A stretch of DNA of 64,000 nt from Heliocidaris tuberculata (GCA_025618425.1 CM046838.1:2725715-2789714), one strand, 5' to 3'. Counted from the first letter of the stretch, positions 25,939-41,400 are shown. A program made the numbers and translations. Notes: a model not told the origin generated them from the letters alone.

Positions 25939-28900
25939 TCTCTCAATGGAAGTCTGACTGGTTGAAGTGATTACAGCATGGATGGGTTGCACAGTGAATG
26001 AAAAGTGGTGTTTTTCTCAGAGGGGTATCCCATGGGCTGAAAGAGGAGAGGCTAGAAATGTGGAGATGATTTGAGGAGGATTTGTGATGAGGTCCATGGT
26101 TTTGGGGGGGAGGGGGCACATGGTACTCAATCGTTCCTTCTAATCTTCTCAGAAGAAGAAGATCTAAAAGAAGAATAAGTGAGACATGGCTTTTGTTTTA
26201 TCTATTTGGCTGCACTGCCGAAATAGTAATTGCACAAGATTATTTGATGGATTATATTTAGCAAAAGAAGATTCTGTCTACAAAGGAGTTTACCCAGTCT
26301 AGGGCATGGAAATTATCTATACAATATTTTTCAATTTTTCCCCCACTTTTTAAATTGTAGTTTATTCTAATTTCTTAAAATATATATGTATACATGTATA
26401 AGCCTCCAAAGTAGGGATGACATGTACATATATAAGTTTCAGGTACATGTATTTCAGATGGGAGCCAAAAAGTGCTACATGTAAATGGTAATATTAATTT
26501 GAAAAATGGCCTAAACACAGAAGCTGTTAAATTCCTAGGCAATGTGGGCTCCCAAATGGTTTTTATACAATCACCCAAAATATTCCTGGTTAATCTCTAG
26601 GCTTTTAAGGAATTCTTTATTCATTTCTGGTTGTAAATTTATTTTGTAAAGTGTGAGCACAACATGTTGTGTTTTTAGCTACCAAAGGAAATTAATCCTT
26701 GTAGCACTGCGCTGCCTGACCTGTCATTAGCAAATTAACATTGACTGTAATTGGGGGCACTTATTGACTTTCTAGCGCTTAATGGTATGACTTTAATGAT
26801 TAACCCTGAAATTCTGCTTCACAAACGCCACCAAGTCAATATTATCTAGTTAATTAACATGAAACCTATCATGTTCATGGATACCAGTGTTGAATCAAGG
26901 ACCTCCCTGATATATTATTGAATTTTTACAAAAGTGTCTTCTGAAGAGGATCATTTTAATGATTAATTTCAATGCATATATACACACATTCAACATTTAT
27001 GTACTTTAGTATAATTTGCACTACATTACTGCAGTCATTAGGCAGTCATTATCACTGAAAGCTTTTATATATATATTTTTTTTGAGCTGTAGGTATTTGA
27101 GAATTGCAACAGCTCGGCAGTGATGAAAGTGTAGCCATGAATGACTTAAAGTCAATTTCAGGATTCACTTTAGAATTGGGGCCCATGGCTTTGTTCAGCC
27201 AAATTTCTGTCATCAGATTATCTTTTTGTTTTTGGTAGAAACTTAGACAATTTAAATGCTGATTTGTTCATTGGCCCTACATTAGATATAGTCAACACGA
27301 CATGCCTCATCATAGAACTGAATATCTGCATGTATGTATACACAATCTCGTCTAGATATATATACATGTACATGTATGTTACTTTATCGGATAGAGCAGT
27401 CTGAAAAGCCTGTTACACGCTAGAAGGCCATGCATGCGAGTGAATAAAATGATACAAATTGAAACTTTTTTTTTTGGTCATTTTAACAAGATCAGTCCTG
27501 CTGCAGCGTCCTTCATTTCTATATCTTCACATCTTTCAATGTCATACATACATGTTCTGGTTTGCATGGACTTGTTAAAGAACAGACATTGGATGAAGCA
27601 AGTACTGTGGCAGGAGGAAAGCTAATAAGGTTTCTTTTTCTTGTTAAGAGTACCCCCCCAAAAAAAAAAAAAATTAAAAAATAAAATTAAAAAACATAAA
27701 GGAGAAAAAAGGTGAGTGTAATTCCAGGGAATTATCAAAATATATACAGGTGTACATTTTCCCAGTTGGCTTATTCAAAGAAATCAAACTTACCCAAACC
27801 TTAATTCTTTCTGAAAGCTTTTAAAAAGGCATGGTAAATTTTCAAATGCATGTATGACCAAATACATTATTTGTCCAGGTGAGCATGTACAAAATATAGA
27901 TCTAAAATATTTTTTTTTATAACAGTCATCATTTTTTTTTTTTTTTTTTTTTTTTTGGGGGGGGGGGGGTTGCGGTTTGGATTTATGAGCAAACAATTTG
28001 GGACTGCAAGAGAAAATATGATGGTACTGTATTTTGCTAAGGCAAATCAATAACAAAGAGAGACAAATGAAATCAGGCACAGTACCTGAATAAATAAGAA
28101 CTCTGTGGCAGAGTTGTGACACCCTACTGTGTACTTATCGTTATTAAATTCCCATTATTGATTCAGCATGACATTTCTCTATCATTGGCTCTCGCGTGAT
28201 TGATTTCGATTAGAGACGGAGCACTCCAACGTGACTTCTCCTAGCCTAATATTTATTTCATTTAGCTACATGTACATGCATGCATGCATGTCTATCCATG
28301 TATTAACTAGCTCCACAAGGCATATTCTTTATCAGAACACCTCACATGAATAAAAATGATGTTAGCTACATACATGCAGTACTTGACCCGTTGACTTACT
28401 GAATGATACTGGAGCCATCCTGTTCCCCTGTTCAGTGGGTTAATTTATTGTGTCAAATATGAAACTTTTGAAATTCATATTCAAATTTTTATTTGCTTGT
28501 TAAGTGAATTCATAAATCTAAAGGGCTGGTGATTAGTCAGACTTGACCAATTACGATAACAAGATACATGTACATGTATTTCATTAAACGTCTACCCTAC
28601 ACCTGTCCTATTATTAATATACACAAGAATACTCACACTCACAGTGACAAGACATTTGCTCCTGCGACATTTGCTCCGCCGTCCATATCTCGAATGGTCA
28701 AAGGTTAAGGTCAAGGTCATGATTTGTTTATTTGTTCAGGACAATGTGAAGATTCTGATTAGGGTTATGATTAGGGTTAGAGGTTTAGGTTTAGGTTTAG
28801 GATTAACACGGCAAAGTTAGACCAGAGCAATTGTCACAGGAGCAAATGTCATGGAACCATATTCGCACATAATTGTACACACAATATTATAGGATGTACC

Positions 28901-31900
28901 TGTAATTGAAAATTTTGTTATCGTTATTAGTCAAGTCTGATCATCCCTTCATGTATGTGTTCTGCTTCAATTAATAGGATATTTAGAATTGAATTAGCAA
29001 GTGGCACATTCGCAAATATTGCACATTTAAAAAAAGATCATTGATGAACCTATTGAAGAGAAAATATCAGTCAAACAAACAAACAGAAATAACACTAAAA
29101 AATCATGTTCCACCTGTAGTTCTATGCAACTTTTTTGAAAATGGGAAAATTGGAATCATTAATACGTGTTGGTACAGTGTACATGTAGATTAAAAGGCTT
29201 AACATACATGTAGATGTTTTTATATATTGCACTTCAATCCGTTTCAAGTGTTATATATGCCCCTGCATTGTAAAAATGGTGACAAGATTTTCTGAAACCT
29301 CTCAGTTGCAAATCTCTGCAGCTCGGGAGTATATTCTACCTTTTATAAATGATAATCATACAGCAATATTGCTATGATCATCATTCTGTCCATCGTGTAT
29401 TGAAAATGACATTTACCTGTGCATGATTACGCTTGATTGATGTTCATTAGGCAAAGTACACGAGGGACCTATATGTACTACATTATCTTACTCACTCCAT
29501 TTTCTTTCCAAGATTCGATTGGGAAAAGCTTTGTATTTTTTAATCCATTTTGCTCCCTAAGTGCTATTACTGCATTGATTTGAAAAACACATGCTTTGAA
29601 GTATAGTGATTGAAGTTCACATGTTATTGTCTGTATATTATATAGGATGTGTGAATCTCACATCAGATACATCTAACTGTAAATCTCCAGAATACTGGGG
29701 AAAAAACAACAACTCCCGTAATTGCTTGTGTAAGATTTTTCAAAAATAATTTAGAACAAGCTTTGAAATGTTGACTTAAAGGGAAAGTCTACCCTGATAT
29801 TAAGCTGCTCTCTCTACTCTCCTATTTGTTCCGCAAGCAAAAATACATAAATTTTCATTTTCTTTGTATTTGATGAGGGAACAGATATGAATCATGCAGG
29901 TTTTGTGTAAAAGCATAATTGAAATGTATGGTAAATTATTTTTTAGAGAGAAAATGGAAATGTATGATTTTTTTAAGTACAGGGCAAATGGGAGATGAGC
30001 TCACAAGATACATCACAGAATTGCTTTGTGTTTGATTGATAACAACTTCGAAATTTTTTAAACTTTATTTCTTTTCTTTAGATCATTTACTGATCTGTTT
30101 ATTTAAATTTTCTGCTTCTTTTAAAACCACGTTGATATCAGGGTGGACTTTCCCTTTAATACAAAGAGCTTTCATGAATCTTCAGCAATGTTAAAACCAT
30201 TGAAACATTAAGAAAATACTCTGTACATGTAAGAAGAGGATTTGATGGATAATCATCTCATTGGTAGTGTGAACTTGTGTAAGCAATTAGCATTACCACT
30301 GAGACAATCTGAGTACTTTGAAAGATTTCAGCGTCCCATAGTTTGGAGGGGTTAATAGTACCCTGAGCCCCCTTAAAACAACTTCATTTGTAAAGACAAC
30401 ACAAGATTTTTACAAATCAACATTGTCCAAATGCTTCAGGATGAGGAAAGGTAAATCTATTATTCTTTGTGTGATCTTTTGAGGTGACACATGCATGTAG
30501 AATTCATCATCATCTGGACTTTGTAGAATAGATATAAAGAGATCCCAGTGTGTACGCCATAGAAGACTACATCCATAGGCATTTCATTAAGCTCTGATCA
30601 CTCTGATGGGGATAGTATATTTGACAGATGATCACGTCTAGGCACGGCTCATCTTCACACCTCTGGGTGACAGCTATGGTGCAATCGCTTCTCTGGTTTA
30701 GGGTCACGATGACGAGTTCTCACACCTCGTAAAGATGATATTTATGATAGGAAAATCACCGTAATGCCTCGCAAGAGGAATGTTATCGTTAACCTGAATG
30801 TGACTGTTTTTCAACATTGTGAGAAATTTTGTGTTTATCTTCCTCAATATAGGGTTAGCAAGATAGCCCTGATATTTAAAGTAATTCTTTAAACCATGAT
30901 TTTAAATAAAGATCAATGATTTTTATTTATTTTTTTGTTATTAATTTGATTGAAGTCACTAATATAAATTGTGTTTCAAAAACGCCAGTCTTGGAAGAAG
31001 CTGATTTTAGCTCCATTTACAAACATTTTTGAAAGGGCCAGTGCCCACTTTCAGCTTTGTAAATTTATACCTCTCCCTGTACAAGGTGTAATAACCATGT
31101 AACACATGTATTGCAGTTGACATTTGTTGACAGGAATTGCAAGTACATACATGTACAAAGATAAACTTGATAACATTAAGTATGTGAATCTAAAGAAGTA
31201 CATTTTTTGAGGAGATAATAATTCATTGACTTTGCAATTTGAGATATATGAAAACAGTAAGATGATGTTCCATAAATCAGTAGAAATGTGCATGAAACAC
31301 CTTGTTGAAGTAGTCCTGAGTTTTATATTGTGGTTCCCCTGTGATCGCATTGATTTCTCCTTCCTGATTATGCATGCCATACTACTGCTATACAGGCCAA
31401 GACAGGCTATCTCTGTGGAAGTCGAAAGCAGTCGACAGTGAAAAGCCAATTTGATTTCATATGATGACAGAATGTTAAAATTACTGTGATGGGATTGGGT
31501 TTCTTCATGTGCGTTTTAGAACTGCACTTTCCATTTTTCTCTTGTCATCTTGGAATTGATAGTACCTAGAACTGAGTGATTCAGAACATCCTAGAGGAAA
31601 TGGAGGGAGGGAGAGAAAAAGAAAGGAGGGGAGGGAGGGGGGAGAAAGAAGGGGAAGAGATGAATGTAGAGGTCTAAAGAGAGAAAAATAGCTAAAAGTT
31701 TATGGAAGAATGAAGGAAATCTAAGAGAGAGAGAGAGAGAGAGAGGAAGAGAGAGCTACATGTACATGTACATGTAATAGGACTGAGCTCGAGAGAGGGA
31801 AGTAGAATACATGTACATGTAGTGGTACATGTATGTGATGAACACAGCACAAGAAGAGCTGCTACTGTGTTGTCAGCAATAGATAGTAAGATATTGTGAT

Positions 31901-34900
31901 GATATAGCCAGAGGATGCATCTTCATGCTGCATCTGGGAATCTGGGGAAAATAAATTGGATAATGCTGACAGAAGAGGATACATTATTTTAATAACACTC
32001 AGCATTAGATCCCTCTGCAGGTACATGGATAACGTTTGAAAACCTGCTGGTGCTTTGGGGCTACATTAGAATTCATGTGTAACATTGCATTCTGCTTGCT
32101 GAAGAACTTATATTTTCAGATATCATTGAAATGTCTTTTGTAAAGAATATTTTCAAATTCTCAACATAGCTACTTTTTGTTACTGCTTGACCAAGTTTAA
32201 AGGGATTGATTAACTTTGCCCAGGATTGAAAAAAAAAAATCACTGTTCCAGCTAATGCTGTAATCATAATTGCAAACCTTTAGGTCAGACAGGAATCGCC
32301 TGAGTTTTATAAGCTAATCGGTCATCTATATATCAAGATATTTACGATTGAACATTGATGTCGGGATAGAGTACCACCGAACCCTAAAGAAATCTTACGG
32401 TTGGCATACCTCGCTCTATCACAGAATACAGTACGGGCTGGAAACCCACTCCGAAATCGCCAAGCGCTGGTGCTTGGTTTTTGTGACTGCAGCGCAGCGA
32501 CGAAGCTGAGCGACTTGCGCTAGTGATTAATCGCGATTTTCTCTTTTTTAGGATAGTAAACGGGTTCCATTTTCTCTCATACTTTCACATATCCTTAATT
32601 ATATATGTAGTTAGAGGAGTGCACACAATTCACTGGCATTTGAGCTGATTTCACAATATCTCACAAAGTTAATCAATCCCTTTAAGGCATGGTTTTTACA
32701 ACATTTTAATATTGATGTTTAATCATATGTAGAGTCACATACGTACATGTAGATCTATCTTTAAATAAAAAGGGAAATATTGAAATGTGCACAGTATAGC
32801 CTTTGAGAGTATGACCTGATTTTTAGCACAACTTTCAAATATTAAATGTTGAATGCCCTATTTTATTGTGCTAATATTTATATCATGAGTTTTCTTGCTT
32901 GATATCTGTTTGTCAAGACCTCAACTACTTACTGATATTCTACATTCCATGTAATAAAAGGAAATAAAAAAGATCAAACAAATATGTACATGTATATCAG
33001 TAACACAATCATATCACATTCAAGAGTATTTGAAGAAGATTAAAAATGAATTGCTAAACAAATTCTTGTTTTGTCTTCTTTTTGTGCCTCTTAACAGAAA
33101 ATCTTGGACTCACAGAACTACCAACAAGCTGAGCAGACGGCTAGTGATGATTACCAAGTTCAAAGAGTAAGTCAATATTTCTTGATCAGTATCAGCATAC
33201 ACAAATAATTGCTGAAACCATTTCCAACAAGATACATTTTTCATTTCATTCACCCCCTGTTCACACACAAAACGTTTATACTGAAACTCGATAAAGAAAC
33301 GTAATTGTATAGCCTACAGACCGTTCAAACGCATATCTCAAACAATTAGAAAAAACATCGTAAAGATGCGCAGTTTTCCGCTGCGCATGTTGTTATGGTC
33401 GCCGCTAGCCCCTGCCCCTGCCCCCTGTATATGAAACAGATCTATTCCTTCATCAAAAACTAAGAAAATGAAAATTTATGAAATTTTCTTTACTGAGCAA
33501 ATGGGAAAGGAGCTCACAAGATACATCACAGAGTTGCCAATTTGTGTTTAATCGATTACAACTGTAAAAATTCAAACTTTCTTATTTCTTATCAGATTTT
33601 GCTCAAACTTTTACTATTTTGTTTCTCTCATTTTTTCTTTCTTCTTTTAAAAACCAACTTGTAATCAGGGTGGACTTTCCCTTTAATATTTTCAAATGTT
33701 TCATAAGTGCCTTGAGTTACATGTACAATCTGAATAAGAAATAAACTTATGTGTAAAGATTATTATTTTACCTCAAGATTCTACTTGGAGGGAGTATTAA
33801 AATTACATGGTATGTCCGTACTTAATAATTAATCTCTCTCTCTTCTACATGTACATGTATATGTAACTACATTGTGTAAATATTATTTAAATCTTCAACT
33901 TTTGATCAGCAATCATCACTTTCTTCAGTTCTGAGGGGTCTACAAGTGAAGAGTCTTCATTAAAACACCTCAATTAAAAGAGGATGCAAATGCCCCTCAC
34001 AAACATCCCCCATCACCCTTCCTTTCAGCTCTGCAAGCAAAATGCTTTCTACTTCAGCTTGTATAGCTCTTGTTTTTTTTATGCTTCTTATCTCTTGTCA
34101 CACCTCTCACTTCCATTTGCATGGACACATGTCATGGACAGCCTTTTCACACCTAGGAGAAAAAAAAAAGCTTGTACAAAGTCTAATAGTGATACATATA
34201 TATGATAACTATGTAGTGAACAGGGGTGTTTACACAAGATACTTAATGTATTTATGAAGAAATTAGTTTGGAAGAGATGTAGATGTACACTATTATGTAT
34301 TATATTCCACATACTAAGAATCTTGCTGTTAGATTGGTCAAAAGGTAATCACGTGATAAAGTGATGTTCTCCCAATCAATCGACCCGAGAAGAAAAGTTT
34401 GTGACCTTGACGGAAAAGTGCTTAAATGTGTTTCGCTGATCTCTTCAGTCCATTACAGAGTCACAATGCGTTATTTACGTGCAAAATGAAAAGTGTGTGA
34501 CCTTTGCGAATATTCAAAACGAAAAGTGCGTGACCTAAAGTTACGAATAGCTCCATAGGTGTACTAAAATAAGCGCGCATTGCCCAATCCCGCGCTTAAA
34601 ATGATAAAACAATTGTGCACACCCAGGTAGGGGTACGGTGTATGGTGGTTTTAACTTCTTTTGTGAATTCGGGCCTAAATGTCTCTTTCTAGAAGTAGAC
34701 AATAATTATCTTCCTCGTACCAGTTAAATTTTTCAGATGTGGAATATAAAGCAAATAATCACCTTTTGATTTCAGGCGATGAGACGTACTATCACTTCCT
34801 CGGTGATCTGAATGTATAACGCTATCTTTCCTCAGCTTCGCTTCGGAAAGATAGCTACATGTACATCCAGATCGCTTCGGAAGGATAGTTTGTCCCATCA

Positions 34901-35454
34901 CCTTCACCAACGGTAATTATTAGCTTACTATTCTCATGCTATACATTGTTCACATGATGAGTTAATCCTGACCCTTTTAGTTCTCCTTTGTAACGATACC
35001 CATATCTCTGTTTTGCTATTTTGAATCATGTTATAACTTTTTGTTGTGGTGACACTAGATAAATATATTTACTTATTGTATAGCTGTAGGGTTATCGTAG
35101 GGAAAGTGGTGGTGTTTTCCATGTCTGAATGGGGGGGGGGGGGGGGGTTCAGTACATGTAAGTGATGTTGAGTTGCATGGGTTATGTCATTGAGCAGGAT
35201 GCATTTATGAGTGACAGTGGGAGATGGGAGTGGAGAGGATGGGCTATTAGTGACAAGGCTTGAATGCTTCCCAAGGTTATTAGGCTCACTTGACTGGAAT
35301 AGATAGCTACAAACCTGTCTAGATGATAAACCTTCCCATTCTCATTGTGAACAGTGTATAGTTAGCAGACTTGTATCTATATAATGTACATGTACATGAT
35401 GGTTAATGAAGATGCAAGGTTAGATTCAATTTAGAAAATGAAGCACGAGGACAA

Positions 35455-35489
<35 letters not shown>

Positions 35490-38400
35490 ATGATGATAAA
35501 GAATGCATGGTAGTGCTTGACAGTTGCTCAGGTTAATGGTCCAGTAGTAATTCATGTCATATGAAATTTTATTTTAATTTATGATTTACCATAAGAAACA
35601 ATTACACGAAAACAAGTATGACCCCGTTCTCATTACAAGGGATAGAGCGATCTAGCGCGCGCTAGATCGTGCCACCTCTATGGTGAGAACGCGGCGACGT
35701 CGTTCCGGCGCGATCCAGGGCGATCCACAGCGATCCCAAACCGGACCACCTCTGGGGGGTGGTCTACGAGAGATAGCGCGATCTAGCGCGCGCTAGATCG
35801 ATCTCTCTTTTGTAGTGAGAACAGGAAGATGCGAAGTACGCTGGAAGTACGCCGCGACCCAGGAAGTGTTTACAATGTAAGGATACAGCTCGCATATACC
35901 GCACAGTATACAGTCGGTATAGATCGCTAGCGTTAAGCTGAATCGAATTACGCGCGAAAACGTTGAACCCATAACGTCAGACATCATGGCAACAAGACCC
36001 TTAGTGCGACGATAGATCGCGCTACCCTCTCCAGGTGTGAACCCGCGGCGTGCCAGCAGCGTGCCAGTGGACCGCCCTGGCGCGATCCACGATGGAGCGA
36101 TCCACTTTCAAATCTCGTAATGAGAACGGGGTCTATGTGTCCAAATGTATTGTACAAAATATTTATTATCCATAGTTTTGTGGCAAAATGTTGCATTCAC
36201 AGATCAGTTTGTGTAATATGTTTATATATGGTATATTATTTTTTTTAATTCTGGGATGGATCGAGAATAATGTTAATGTAGTTATTGATATGTGTTGTTT
36301 ATTTTTTTATTTATGATAAATCATGACCTGTATTTTATTTTTCTTCCCTCATCATAACTACATGTAGATATCAATGAAGATCAGATTAAAATTGAGGAAG
36401 TTCCAGAATGTACTGAATACGAATCGACGCACATTAGAATCTCTATACAGGCAACATAGGACGGCATCTGTTTCTTCCAGTGTAGACTGCTGCACTCTCT
36501 CAAAGTCAAAACACAGGTAAGCCTGTGTGTTGTGAAGTACTGAAGTACAACACAATTCTTCAAAGTTGAAAGTTTTTATTTTTTTTCATTTAATTTTTCG
36601 TATTGTTTCAACTCCCCTCCTTTACCTCATTTTGAACTGATATTTTTGCTTTTTTTATTCAATGTGAAATTTTCTGTCATCCATTGTCATTCTTGATTGT
36701 GACATCTTTGTTTTTTCTTAGTCACCGATTTAAACTTTTGTTTTTCAATGATGCCTTGTAATTGTCAAGTTAGTCTGTTAGAGTTAATGTATTTGTGAAT
36801 CATTCCAGATATGATGCAACATTTGGTACAAACATCTCTCGAGACACTGCATGTGAAATATCCTCTCTGTCCACACCTCCTGGAGCATTCATACCAACAA
36901 AGAACCTCACACAAGGTAAGTCATTTTATTGTCTGACCCCCTTCCCTGTTAAAAGATTCTGTCCTGGGTTGGGAAGGCATCTTCATCTTGTATTGATTTT
37001 TTACAATAAAACAAAATGGTGATGATATTGCTTTAATATCTTCCAAGCAGTGCAAACAGTCATAAGCATAACCTTAAATGTATTGCAAAACCCAATTGCA
37101 ACCCCCAAAACTCTGGATCTGTTTGCAAGTAGAACTTGGAGAAAATGTTGCCAGAGCAAATATTAGATCACTATTACATGCATCTTGTATTGAAGCAGTT
37201 CACCGTCTTGTCCAGAGGTAATAAATGTTAGGTCCTTTGAAGCAAACCCATTCATTTCAATTTTGTAAAGGACAAACAGAGTGTAACCACCTCCCCTGCA
37301 CAAACAGATGGATGGCCAAGTAGAACTATTAGGATTTTTATGCTCTTGTATATCCTTAACCCATTCAGGACAATTGCCCACATTTTGTGGTGTGGCTCAA
37401 TAACTTATGCTTCAGAGCTCACAAAGATACATGTACAGGCATCCAGATGCATGGGCAGAAAGAGCAACAATTTCTGCACACATTTTGTTCATTTTTGCAG
37501 TGTCATCGACTCATCTTACAGCATTTGATATGAGGAAGGTCTGCCAGTAAAAGGAAAATGAACATTAACATCCTTCTATTTTTCTATGGTTCAAAGCCAC
37601 TGTTTGCCATGCAAATTGGCAACGTCTTTTTTTATGAGAAAATGTAGTAAAATAAAGTGTTGCCAATCTGAAAAAGAAAAGCTGATTTTTTAACCCTTAA
37701 ACCATTCCTGTCGTGTAAGTGCAAGGGTTTGTAGAAAACTGGAACTTGCTAGTATTCTTGAAGAGATGAGTAGAAGGGCTTGCACTTGTACCTTGTATTA
37801 AGGAAAGCTTTGTTTATATGCCGAAAGGAAAGGAAGGCTTATTCTTGACATCTTACTCCCTGGATGGGTTATTCATGAGGGGCCTATGTTGGGAGGATAA
37901 CAGCATGCATGTATATGAGACAGAGTACTTACTCTTCAATGGCATGGGTTGTGATGGTAAACCCAGGGAGATGTAAAGTGTACAGCTCAATCAAGAAAGG
38001 AAATATCTGCAAGTGTAGGTCAAAAGCTGAATAGAGTATGAAAGATATGCTCCAAAGCAGATGTTAGAAATAAAGACATACATGTAAATATGAACTATAC
38101 AGTTACATGTATTACCAAAAGTAAACAACAACAGCTACAAAAATATATATGTAAACTGATGCATGCATAATTTTAAAGTTACATTTTTAATAGGTTCATT
38201 AAAAAAAAAAATCAAATCTCTTTTTGAGCTTTCCAGGGCTGTTTCTGCTTCTTCTGTACATGTTTTCTCACTGACCTGCTCAAGTTGTGTATAAACCTGT
38301 AGGCTACATTTAATCATGTGCTCTCCAAAATGGCTGCAGAGACTTTGTAGCACACTAAAGCTGTTAAGACAACCCTTCTAATGCCCTTTTGCCAGTCACT

Positions 38401-41400
38401 AAATGAAATAAGTTCAGTGAGGTATGAAGACTGTATTATCCAATTTAAACATGATGTATGAGTTGAAAGTAGAATGTTTGTTTATACTGACATGCAGTAT
38501 TTCACATCGTCACCATTGCTCTATGTGAATGCATCAATCATTCTATGCCTTTCAAACAAACCAATATTTTTACACACCAGCCCAGAATTTATGGCAATGT
38601 GTTATAGTTATGGGCTGTGTAATTGGGGAAAGGGTAGCATTTGACTGAAGTGAAGCTTTATGATACTACATAGTGATGGTTACTGTATACATGGTTATAC
38701 AGTTATTAAAACAAAGGTATTATCCAATTCAAGCACGATATACTGTATGTGTTGAAGGAAGAATGTTTGTTTAAATACTAACATGCAGTATGAAACATTA
38801 ATATGAAACTTTGCCAGTTTGTAAAGGACATTATGTGTGTGCAATTACATGTAGATTGATTATGAAATATTGAATTTCTTTGCATTTTACATTTTATTTA
38901 TGAATGTTCTTCCCTGTGATGTGGAGAAATTGATTAAGACATCAAGGAATCAATTTTCCCAGTCAATAATGTAATCATGCCTGAATAGAATAAATCTGCA
39001 TATACATGTTCACACACGCACATGCAGGCATAGCAAAACAATTTACGGAGAGACCTGATATAATGGTTCTATTCTTATATACAAAACAAGATCTTTTCAC
39101 TGAAACATGGATACTGATAATTTCTATTTGTGAAACATATTACATTGTACTGTTCAAATAAAGTGCATGTGACATAGTGTCCATACACCACTGTAGTCAT
39201 TACATTATACTAATCCTTGATCATAGAAAATTCAGTGTATTGGAAGTGGCAGACATGTTTGAAATGAAATTTGCTTCATTCTGTAAGATTAAAAGAATGA
39301 TTGATTCAATGGACATCAATTCCTGTGTTATGTGAGAGTAGTTGTTCGAGTAAAAAGCAAATTAATTGTATAGTGATACACTGAACATTACTAATTTTTT
39401 TGTTTTGTTGATAATCCTGTTAAATTACTATTCTCCTTGCAGGATTTACTTTTACTCTGCTTGTTTTCTATGTCATTGGACAATGTGAAGAGATGTTTTT
39501 CTAATGCTTGTTATGTTTATTTCAGAAACGGATTGATTCAAAGCTTTTAAGAGAAAATGTACCAACAACATTTATAGAATTGAGTCCATAACTCTTAATT
39601 ATCTTCATTAGTTATTCAGTAGTAGATGGACCGATTGTATAGTATATTCACTAGATTTTTGGCAAAGTGTTAGTGTGGACTATTTTCCAAGTGAACCTTT
39701 GTTTTTGTATGATTTATCTTTGCAGCCTTCAAGCGTCAGCTGCTGAGTAACCCGACTCTCAAATGGCAGTATTTTAGTTCCGAGGCGGGTATCCATGCTA
39801 TCTTCCCTGCCACTCCATACGTAGCCACACACAAGCATGCAGATCAATGCACAGTAGATGTCCGTAGCAAGTAAGTGACATGTAACTCTAGATGATGCTC
39901 TGGAGTATCCTGAAGGGCAGATAGGGAAAGATGAACACGAAACTTAACTTTCAAAAGAGAAGGATGGGAGGGAGGAAGGAAGAGAGAGAGAGAGAGAGAT
40001 GATCATATGGGATGTAGAAAATAGAGTAGAGAAGAGTGGAGTGAAGAGAGAGAGAGAGAGAGAAAGTGATGGATGCAAGTACCAAGATTCAAAGAGAGAG
40101 GATGGGTAAACAGAGGAAGATAGGGGTGAAGAGGAAACACAGTGATGGAAAGAGAAAGGAAAAAGAGAATAGATGCTAAAAGAGAGAGAGTGTATGGAGG
40201 GGGAAAAGGATGTGTATGGAAAGAGAGAGAGAAGGAAAAAAAAAGAGAGTGAAGGACAGAACATATTTAGAGAGGAAGAAAGATAGAGAAAATGTGAGAA
40301 AGTATGAGAAAGAGATAGAATATGAAATAGATTGAGAAAGAAGGAAAAAGGGAGAGAGAGCAAAAGCATATATGGGGAATGTTTGCTTTCATATCTGGGT
40401 TAGATATGAAAGTATTGTTTGCTCCATTCCTATGAGTAGGCCAGAACAAGAAAAAATATGGAGTACCTTTTTTGGATAAAAGAAAGTAAAGGAAGAGGAA
40501 AAAGAACAAGATCATAGAGAATGAGAAAATTTAATCTTTGGTAAGTGAGGAAACAGATGAACAGTGAAAAGACGAGATACTAGTACTATCGAAAGCAGTT
40601 CCTCTTTGACTGCTTGTAAAACAGCAATTACTGTTATTACCACACAACTGTAATTCTTTGGGATGATGTATTGAAACTTAGAATAAAGGATACACTGTAC
40701 CTGTGCAATGTATCGCTCATTAAATATTCATCCCAGGTGTATTACGCCTACACCTCCGCACATATCTGCGGTAGACATGATGCTAGATACAAGAAAGCTC
40801 CTGTTTATCTCGTACGAGCAGCATTCCTGTTGTGCGCCTCATATACCTGATAGTTTTTCCAGGCCCCCTGACGTTTTTTGCTAATTTGTAGATCATTCGC
40901 TGTGTGCCCTGTTAGATCTCTTCAAGCAGGGCTCTGAGTCTTGTTTCTACTGCCGAGAATATGTGTAGTGCATATGTTTTGATAATGTGACAGTCTTCCA
41001 TTGAATATTTGGGCCATGATGAGAGGTATTTTTTTCTTTGAAACCAACAATATTTATTTATTCTTTCATAATGAAGTACCCTGTTTTAAAAAGACATCTT
41101 TTATCACCCAGTTAGTGATTTAAATGATTATACATTTACATACATGTACATGTATACGTGTACATGTGTATGTTAGGCTTGTTATCAAAGTGTATTTTTT
41201 GGAAAACTTTAAATTTGAAAAGTAAGTATTTCATCCATCCTGCAGTCTGCAAGATGTTACATGTATTTCTTAAATATTTTCATTAGATCAAGATCTACTT
41301 TCTTAATGAAACATTAGATACAATGTATAAGAAGCTGTCTTTGTCATCTTTAAGCCCCTTTTTTCAGGGCTCCACACTACCTTTCATTTGTGAGGGTCGG

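Larger units (their letters stand above)
8375..33097 (+). other. CACHD1 intron 1 (24.7 kb), no internal gene seen
   Basis: Bounded by GTTAGT and TTAACAG. It contains many MITEs and hairpins listed separately, GA-rich tracts (19650-19700, 21600-22010, 31600-31760), a TC microsatellite (25904-25934), long homopolymers (14062-14126, 27929-27970) and frequent ACATGTA motifs. I found no convincing coding exon on either strand. Confidence 0.75.
33167..36367 (+). other. CACHD1 intron 2, no gene seen
   Basis: It holds a partial T2-like MITE, a GAATTC-ended MITE relative, a T run (35459-35488), a G run (35131-35149) and a CG-rich MITE (35620-36133). Confidence 0.75.

Noticed and set aside
39944..40369. 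141-codon Ser/Leu/Phe-rich minus-strand frame
   Set aside because: It lies on a GA-rich low-complexity tract inside CACHD1 intron 5.
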